From Hymenobacter siberiensis (GTDB taxonomy: Bacteria > Bacteroidota > Bacteroidia > Cytophagales > Hymenobacteraceae), in the NCBI RefSeq assembly GCF_018967865.2, contig NZ_JAHLZY020000001.1, positions 620,001 through 684,000 of the forward strand: DNA of 64,000 nucleotides, in the 5' to 3' direction. The number at the start of each line of letters is the position of its first letter. Within the stretch, counting starts at the first letter, position 1. Under the pieces are notes generated by a model that did not search any database, had not been told where the DNA came from, and saw nothing but the letters and a program-made list of their open reading frames with translations. A program made the position numbers and the translations under genes. Below are positions 59,122-64,000 of the stretch, piece by piece.

Positions 59122-60321
59122 TACTCTACCCTACTATTTTTAGTATTTGATTTCGAGCAAGTTGTCTCGTAGTGCAGTTTAGCAGCGTTTCAACCAGGCG
59201 GGCCAACGGGTCATCGGGCCAGGTTAGCGGACGGGTGAGTTGGCGGAGGAGGTTGAGGCCGTGACGAGCCAGGCTCGCGGCCCGGTAGCCGTGCTTCTTG
59301 CGGGCAATGGGGTGGCGGCCGCCGTGGGCGGCTGCGCCCCCGCCCAGGCAGAAGGCGTAGGCCAGGCTGACGAGGGCCACGAGTTTGCGCAGCTTTTGCA
59401 AGCAGCGCAAGTGGGTGGCTTCCAGGTTGAAACCCCGGCCTTTCAGGTTTTGGAAGCACTGCTCAATCGTCCACCGCTTGGCGTAGAGTTGCGCGAGGTG
59501 GTTCAGACCGGCCGTGGCAAACAGGTAGACGAACTCGCCCGCCGCCACGGCCTTGACCCAGGCCTGTCCCCAGACCCCGTCGACCTGCACGTGGGCGAAG
59601 CGGCGCACCTGCCCCGGCACCAGGCCCAGGTCGGCCACGGCCTGCCGGCGGCCGTCGGCGTGGGTCAGGCAGTGGTGCTTGGGCACGCGCATGACAAAAT
59701 TCAGTCCGTTGTCTTTGAGCCACTTGAACCACGCATGGCCGACAAATTCCCGGTCGCCTACGACCAGGCCGATGCGGTCTTTCCCCAGCAAAGCCACGCA
59801 CTTTTCGAGCACCGCGATGCGGTCGGCGGCGTTGGAGTTGCCGCTGCGGTTGTCGAGCAGCTGCCAGTAGAGCGGCACGTGGACCTCGCCCGTGCCGACG
59901 GTGACGAGCAGCACGTTGACCTGGCACTGGCCGAAGTCCCACTCCGTGCGGTCCAGGCACAAACGCAGCTTGCCCTGCGCAGGCAATAAACTAAGCAAAA
60001 GCCTGGCCACCAGCATGTAATTGAGGTCGACTTCGCGGAAAAAGTCCTGAATGCGCGTTTCGTTCGAGGCGGGCTTAGCGGCGTCGTTGAGGTGCTGGGC
60101 CACTTCGCCAAATTGCACGTTGCGGCTCTTTATCAGGTCAATAATGAACTGGCCCACAAACTTTTGGCGAGATAAGTGGCCCACAAACGGGGCCTGTTGC
60201 AAAAGCGTCGTAATTTTAGCGGCGAAGTGTTGCTTCACGGGGCAGAACGGGTTTTTGGTGGTTGGAACCCCAAAGGTCGGGCTGCCCCGTTTTTGTACCT
60301 GAAAAATAGTAGGGTAGAGTA
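59122..60321 (-). mobile_element. Complete 1200-bp IS4-family insertion sequence with 9-bp target duplication
   Basis: The ends are TACTCTACCCTACTATTTT and its exact complement (19-bp terminal repeats). CGGCCAGGG lies outside both ends (59113-59121 and 60322-60330), a 9-bp target duplication; up to 12 bp could be argued because TA occurs at both joins. The only gene is one transposase with the IS4 YREK signature. It is intact and may be recent. Confidence 0.93.
59126..60238 (-). CDS. IS4-family DDE transposase
   Basis: A 370-residue transposase, from a GTG at 60238 (MKQHFAAKITTLLQQAPFVG). The upstream frame continues into the host gene fragment, so the exact start is uncertain; no ATG exists at the IS end. 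The DDE triad: an Asp in LCLDRTEWDFG (near 105-115), an Asp in LVVGDREFVGHAWFKWL (near 165-181), and the Glu in YAKRWTIEQCFQNLKGRGF (near 276-294). The last is an exact Y-(2)-R-(3)-E-(6)-K signature, diagnostic of IS4. The stop lies inside the left terminal repeat. Confidence 0.9.
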   Translation of the reverse strand: MKQHFAAKITTLLQQAPFVGHLSRQKFVGQFIIDLIKSRNVQFGEVAQHLNDAAKPASNETRIQDFFREVDLNYMLVARLLLSLLPAQGKLRLCLDRTEWDFGQCQVNVLLVTVGTGEVHVPLYWQLLDNRSGNSNAADRIAVLEKCVALLGKDRIGLVVGDREFVGHAWFKWLKDNGLNFVMRVPKHHCLTHADGRRQAVADLGLVPGQVRRFAHVQVDGVWGQAWVKAVAAGEFVYLFATAGLNHLAQLYAKRWTIEQCFQNLKGRGFNLEATHLRCLQKLRKLVALVSLAYAFCLGGGAAAHGGRHPIARKKHGYRAASLARHGLNLLRQLTRPLTWPDDPLARLVETLLNCTTRQLARNQILKIVG

Positions 60322-61037
60322 CGGCCAGGGTCATTACCTTCAGCATGAGCAGGCAGCTGGCGTAGTAGTCGGCCAGGGGCGTGCCGGCCACGCGCCGGGC
60401 CAGCATGCGGTAGAGGAATAGCCCGCCGGCCGCCGTGGCCATTATCAGGAAAGGCAGCAGGGCCTGCCCCACGGACTTTGCAGGGCCGTAACACTCACCA
60501 AGAGCAGCAGGGCAGCAAAAGCGGCTGCCGTGACCAGCGCATCGGCATAGCGCAGGACCGCCGCTGCCAGTAGCGCCAGTATCAGGGTGAGCGGAACCAG
60601 CAAATGGCCATAGGTGACGCGAAACGATGCGTAGTAACCGCTCCACAAATAGGTGCTGAAAATGTAGGGAATCAGGCTGCCCGCCGCAGCCAAGCCTACC
60701 TATAGCAAGGTGTTATCGGCTCCGCAGTGGTAGAGGCGGCGGTCTTTTATCAGTAGTTCCAGCATGCCAAAGCATGCCGCACAGCTAATGATACCGCTCG
60801 CGATTGGCAGCTTATGGCCAATCAAAAAAATGAAGCCGGATGCCATGCTTATTCCCAGCAATGCAAACAGGAACAGGCCCACCCGCAGGGGCTACGCCGG
60901 GCGGTAGTACTCCAGCGGATATGCCGCTTCAATGGCCTTTAGCTGGTCCTCACCAAGCAGCTGCTGGCGCTGCCAGCGTGCCGCCCGGGCGCGCAGGGCA
61001 GTATGAAATGCCCAGTTGGGGTTGTAGGCTTGCCTGT

Positions 61038-62074
61038 TCATGGCTGAGGTAGGGGGGAGGGGAGCAACAGGCGCCGCCGGGCCGTGCAGGATTTTCCTCA
61101 CATTGAGGAAGAACAACACGACCAGCAGGGCTGACAGCGGTAATAGCAGGAAGGGGCCATCAGTACGATGGTGTCATCGGGAAACAGCAGCACCAGCTGC
61201 ACCAGTAGGTAGCAGGCGCCGAAATAAGCGTAGCCCGCCGCCAGCACCAGAAACCAATACGACTGCGTGCGCCGGGCGTATGAGTACAGACCCGCGCACA
61301 GCCCCAGCATGAGTGCCACCGTGCCCTGGCCCACCAAAGGCTGCTCGTGAAAAGCCGCCCGTACCAGTGAAGTCGCCAGCGCGGCCAGCGCCAGGTTGCT
61401 GCCCAGCAACAGGTACGTGAATGCGAAATGCGCCTTGCGCCCCCGGTACTCCGAGTAAAAACCCGTCAGCATCAGCAGCCCGCCCAGGCCGACGGCGGCC
61501 CCGCGAATATGGTCGCTCCAGAACTCGTTTTCGGTGAGCACGGCCAGCGGCGCTACCGTGAGGCCCACCCACGACGCCAGCGCGGTAAGGCCCATGGAGC
61601 ACCTCCCCGGTGGTCGAACCAATAGGCTAGCGGCACGAAAACCAGCGCCGGCAGCGCCGTGGCCAGCCCGTAGCGGTTGCCGAAAAACTGGTATTGGTAC
61701 TGTACGTAACCCTCCAGCACCACCAGCAGCAGGCAGCCGAGCAGCAGGAGGTAGTCGGCCCCCACTGAGGTTTTAGGAGCCACCCCCCCAGGTGAAGGGA
61801 GCGGCGCCGTGTAGGTGAAGCACGCGGCCATGAGGGCGGCAATGAGGGCGATGATAATGCCGTGCCCAATGGTGTTGATATGCTGGTACACCAGCACGTC
61901 CAGGCCGCCGGCCAGCAGCGTAATGCCCAGGTAAAGCAGCGCCCGCAACTCGTAGTGCAGGGAAAATGGCTGGGTGCGCTCGCTGGCGATAATGCGGGTG
62001 GTCTGGGTCGGTGGCAGCAGCCCCCGCGACTGTAAGTCAGCCAGGTAAAGGGTGGATGGTGGTGGTGAAGGCAT
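61038..62074 (-). pseudogene. Decayed DUF2157-like membrane protein gene, upstream partner
   Basis: Starts with ATG at 62074 (MPSPPPSTLYLADLQSRG, LLPPTQTTRIIA). After the helical start come membrane helices LLYLGITLLAGGLDVLVY, IIIALIAALMAACFTY and DYLLLLGCLLLVVLEGYV. Near 61605 the frame changes (WFDHRGGAP to MGLTALASWVGLTVAPL) and again near 61155 (FPDDTIVLMA to PFLLLPLSALLVVLFFLNV), and a G6 run near 61050 may hold a third. In the restored frame the stop (TGA at 61038-61040) overlaps the ATG of the next gene, so the pair formed an operon. Confidence 0.78.
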
Positions 62075-62190
62075 TGGGTGGGGGCGCCGACCCTGGGTGG
62101 CGGGCGTATCCGCAAGTACGCCACCGGCCGCACAAATCGGCTACTTTTCGCCGCACCTCGTAAATTCAAGCCATTCTCCCAACTCCCGAT

Positions 62191-62856
62191 ATGGCTGACA
62201 TCAATATTCAACGTAAAAAATCGGCGCCCAGCCCGTGGCTGCTGGTGCTGCTGGCGGCCGTATTAGTGGCGGTAGCTGCTTATTTCTTCCTGCGTTCCGA
62301 CCCGGCCGATGAGCCCGCGCCGCCCGTTGCCGCCTCGGATACGCTGGGGGCCGCTGCGGCCGTAGACCAGGCTGCGCGCCGGGAGACCGTTGATGGCATT
62401 CCGCAGGGCGATACTACCCAGGATGCCGCGACTGCCGCCGGTAGTTTCGAAACGGCCGCCTCCCTGGCTACACAGGCCGCCTCCGACCCGGCCGCGCCCG
62501 ATTACGCTCGCAACGGCCTGCAAAAACTGACCGGCGTGCTGGTTTCCCTCACCGACCGCGACGACCTGCGCACCCCTGCCACCACCGAGCAGCGCGACAA
62601 CCTGACCAGTGCCACCGCCCGCCTCGGCGAGCCCAATACCAGCCTGCGCCCCGGTTTCGTGGCGGCGGCCGGTCTCATCCGGGCCATGCAGCAAAAGGCC
62701 TATCCCGAGCTTGAAAATGAGGCCAATACGTTGGTGAGCCTCGCAGGGCAGCTATCTGGCCGTAGCGCTACGGCCCCCGAGCAGCAGCAGAACCAACAGT
62801 TCCTAACCCAGGCCGCCGCCGCCGTGCGCGTACTTAGCGAGCCAGCCCAGCGTTAG
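62191..62856 (+). CDS. Hypothetical single-helix anchored protein, Ala/Thr-rich
   Basis: A 221-residue protein of unknown function. A short basic start (MADINIQRKKSAPSP) is followed by one membrane helix (WLLVLLAAVLVAVAAYFFLR, near 16-35). The remaining 185 residues are rich in Ala, Thr, Asp and Gln and mostly helical, with VDGIPQGDTTQDAATAAGSF near 70 and LTGVLVSLTDRDDLRTPATTEQRDNL near 110-135. No known domain was recognised. It stands upstream of the PRC-barrel gene on the same strand with a hairpin between them. Confidence 0.75.
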   Translation: MADINIQRKKSAPSPWLLVLLAAVLVAVAAYFFLRSDPADEPAPPVAASDTLGAAAAVDQAARRETVDGIPQGDTTQDAATAAGSFETAASLATQAASDPAAPDYARNGLQKLTGVLVSLTDRDDLRTPATTEQRDNLTSATARLGEPNTSLRPGFVAAAGLIRAMQQKAYPELENEANTLVSLAGQLSGRSATAPEQQQNQQFLTQAAAAVRVLSEPAQR

Positions 62857-62930
62857 GTTTCTGGTTTCTCGTTGCTGACTTTGTGCGGCTAACGATTTGA
62901 ACCAGAAGCCAGCAACAACAAACCAGAAAC
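62857..62930. repeat. Post-stop hairpin between the hypothetical and PRC-barrel genes
   Basis: GTTTCTGGTTTCTCGTTGCTG (62857-62877) pairs with 62910-62930 with two mismatches. It starts at the base after the TAG stop and ends 9 bp before the next ATG. Confidence 0.82.
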
Positions 62931-62939
62931 GTATTTGCT

Positions 62940-63392
62940 ATGGAAACTCCCGTTCTGCGCCGCTTGCGCGACCTCACCGATTTTGAAGTGGCCGACGACA
63001 ACCCCGACGTGCGCGGCTGGACCGTGCGGGGTAGCGATGGCCAGGCCCTGGGCACGGTGTTCGAATTGATTGTGGAGCCCGAAGCTATGAAAGTGCGCTA
63101 CCTGGACGTAGCGCTGGATGGTCGCTTCCAAACCAACGAACACGAAAACCACATTTTGCTGCCCATTGGGGCCGCTTCGCTGGATGAGGATGGCGACAAC
63201 GTGTTCGTGCCCGCGCTCAATGAAGCGTCGGTCCTGAACTACCCGCCTTACATCGAGGTGCAGATTACCCGCGAGTACGAAGAGGCCATGTTGCGGGCGC
63301 TGGGAAAAGAGGCTGCCCCTGCCAACCCGCGCTTCTACGAGCAGGACTCGTTCGATACGGGCAGCTTCTATAACCGCCGCCGGGCTTCCTGA
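62940..63392 (+). CDS. PRC-barrel domain protein
   Basis: A 150-residue protein with a PRC-barrel. The domain is near 5-85: LRDLTDFEVADDNPDVRGWTVRGSDGQALGTVFELIVEP (in pieces) and MKVRYLDVALDG. ILLPIGAASLDEDGDNVFVPALNEASVLNYPPY (near 72-104) continues the barrel, and the end is acidic and helical. PRC-barrel proteins are associated with photosynthetic reaction centres, RimM and stress proteins; here it is probably a stress-related cytoplasmic protein. It is the last plus-strand gene in the window. Confidence 0.85.
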   Translation: METPVLRRLRDLTDFEVADDNPDVRGWTVRGSDGQALGTVFELIVEPEAMKVRYLDVALDGRFQTNEHENHILLPIGAASLDEDGDNVFVPALNEASVLNYPPYIEVQITREYEEAMLRALGKEAAPANPRFYEQDSFDTGSFYNRRRAS

Positions 63393-63410
63393 TCCGGAGC
63401 CGGACGGGCT

Positions 63411-64000
63411 TTATTGCCGGGCAATCTGGCGGGTGAGCACCTGTCCATCGGGTAGGCGCAGGCGCAGCACGTAGAGGCCCGGCGCCAGCCCGGCAGCATC
63501 GACGCGCACGGCGCCCACGCCAGCCGCCGCACTGGTAATAGCAACTGCCTTGCCCAGCATGTCGTGGCAGCGGATTTCAACCGGCAGCACGTTGCCGCTG
63601 ATGAAAAAAGCATCGGCACTGGGATTGGGGTAAATACTGAAGTCGGCTTCCGTGGCGTGGCGGGTGGCCATAGCGGTGCGGGTGGGCGTAGCCAGCCAGA
63701 TGGTGGCATTGAGCAGCAGGCGGGCATGGTCGCCGTTGGCTTCGGCTGCCCAGCCGTCGTACAGGTTATTGCCGGGCGCACCGGTGCCATCGTCGGGCGG
63801 CGAAGAATCGCCCAGAGCAGCTACCCGGCCCTGGCCGTAGCGGGCCCGCGCCACAATGGCCCCCGTGGTACCGGTAGTAGCCACGCTGGGCCGAAACAAC
63901 ACGCCGCGCACGCTGGCATTGGCGGTGGGAGCGAGGGTGATGCTGGCCCCGTTGTGGTATTCCATGGCCACCGGGTTGCCGGCGGGGCCGTGCAGCAGCG
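63411..64000 (-). CDS. T9SS type A sorting-domain protein, C-terminal part (5' end outside window)
   Basis: The frame is open to the right edge of the window, so only the last 196 residues or so are seen. They include RYGQGRVAALGDSSPPDDGTG and GDHARLLLNATIWLATPT (DUF4350-like, resembling a glutamine amidotransferase-type surface module), then the sorting domain FSIYPNPSADAFFISG, LVDAAGLAPGLYVLRLRL and LTRQIARQ. The sorting domain predicts T9SS export. The convergent PRC-barrel gene ends 18 bp away. Confidence 0.85.
   Translation of the reverse strand, partial: LLHGPAGNPVAMEYHNGASITLAPTANASVRGVLFRPSVATTGTTGAIVARARYGQGRVAALGDSSPPDDGTGAPGNNLYDGWAAEANGDHARLLLNATIWLATPTRTAMATRHATEADFSIYPNPSADAFFISGNVLPVEIRCHDMLGKAVAITSAAAGVGAVRVDAAGLAPGLYVLRLRLPDGQVLTRQIARQ

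Larger units (their letters stand above)
58634..61041 (-). pseudogene. Decayed DUF2157-like membrane protein gene, split by an IS element
   Basis: Piecing the minus strand together gives one membrane protein of about 400 residues. MNRQAYNPNWAFHTALRARA starts at 61041 (with LGEDQLKAIEAAYPLEYYRP, the N-terminal pattern of DUF2157), then an in-frame TAG at 60892-60894, then VGLFLFALLGISMASGFIF, a second in-frame TAG at 60700-60702, then AAAGSLIPYIFSTYLWSGYY, a frame change near 60480 (SVGQALLPFLIMATAAGGLF), and the break at the IS (59122-60321). After it, FAPLFYLFTAGIPLLYITLG leads to a Gly-rich end GGFEFGGGQSGGGGATGQF. Two nonsense codons, a frameshift and an IS leave no doubt of decay. Confidence 0.85.

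Noticed and set aside
59126..60646. A 506-codon frame joining the host gene and the transposase
   Set aside because: It crosses the IS boundary; terminal repeats and the 9-bp duplication show two origins. The part before 60238 is host sequence.

Overview
The window is a GC-rich chromosomal segment of a Bacteroidota bacterium, most likely a Hymenobacter or close relative (order Cytophagales). This rests on three secreted proteins with type IX secretion (T9SS) C-terminal sorting domains, Bacteroidota-type promoters (TTG, then TAnnTTTG about 19-21 nt downstream), an exbB-exbD-exbD-tonB cluster, two DUF6089 outer-membrane proteins, and the dispersed hairpin repeats between genes. The genus is an inference; no rRNA is present.

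Layout. 1-2.5 kb: a nitrilase-family amidase, then a two-gene AAA15 ATPase / DUF4276 (Toprim-like) module that looks like a defence cassette. 2.6-13.5 kb: NDH-2, a META lipoprotein, a DUF2141 protein, a large T9SS-exported repeat protein, proB-proA (split by a small mobile repeat), an aldo/keto reductase, a DsbA-like oxidoreductase and an ElaA acetyltransferase. 13.6-26.7 kb: repair and housekeeping genes (mfd, mutS, YajQ, TerC, a SpoU methylase, an NYN-cold-shock protein). 26.7-28.2 kb: tRNA-Gly, an HNH endonuclease and tRNA-Leu, followed by a scar made of a membrane-protein gene fused to a broken T9SS domain. 28.3-39.4 kb: a MoxR ATPase, a T9SS protein, mnmH, pdxJ, YqeY, CvpA, a glutamine amidotransferase, an alpha/beta hydrolase, and a CBS-ACT protein coupled to a POTRA/beta-barrel protein. 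39.7-48.3 kb: the envelope cluster nadK, DUF6089 x2, uppS, bamA, two ompH/skp genes and an RluA synthase. 48.4-54.7 kb, minus strand: exbB-exbD-exbD-tonB, then a small membrane protein, a PstS-like lipoprotein and a TPR protein. 55-58.6 kb: mazG, glmM and a cysteine desulfurase. 58.6-62.1 kb: two decayed membrane-protein genes (DUF2157-like), one also split by a complete 1.2-kb IS4-family insertion sequence with a 9-bp target duplication. 62.2-64 kb: a hypothetical protein, a PRC-barrel protein and the end of a third T9SS protein.

The most unusual material lies between genes. Four copies of a 90-150 bp palindromic element (MITE-like, 18-bp terminal repeats, 3-bp flanking duplications at three sites) occur at 4.5, 9.1, 12.3 and 39.5 kb. 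A second class of long hairpins with 20-40 bp arms begins at or just after stop codons, and their arm sequences differ from gene to gene. A 13-bp/9-bp tandem array sits after terC. The best candidate for an undescribed functional system is the ATPase/DUF4276 pair at 0.67-2.55 kb.
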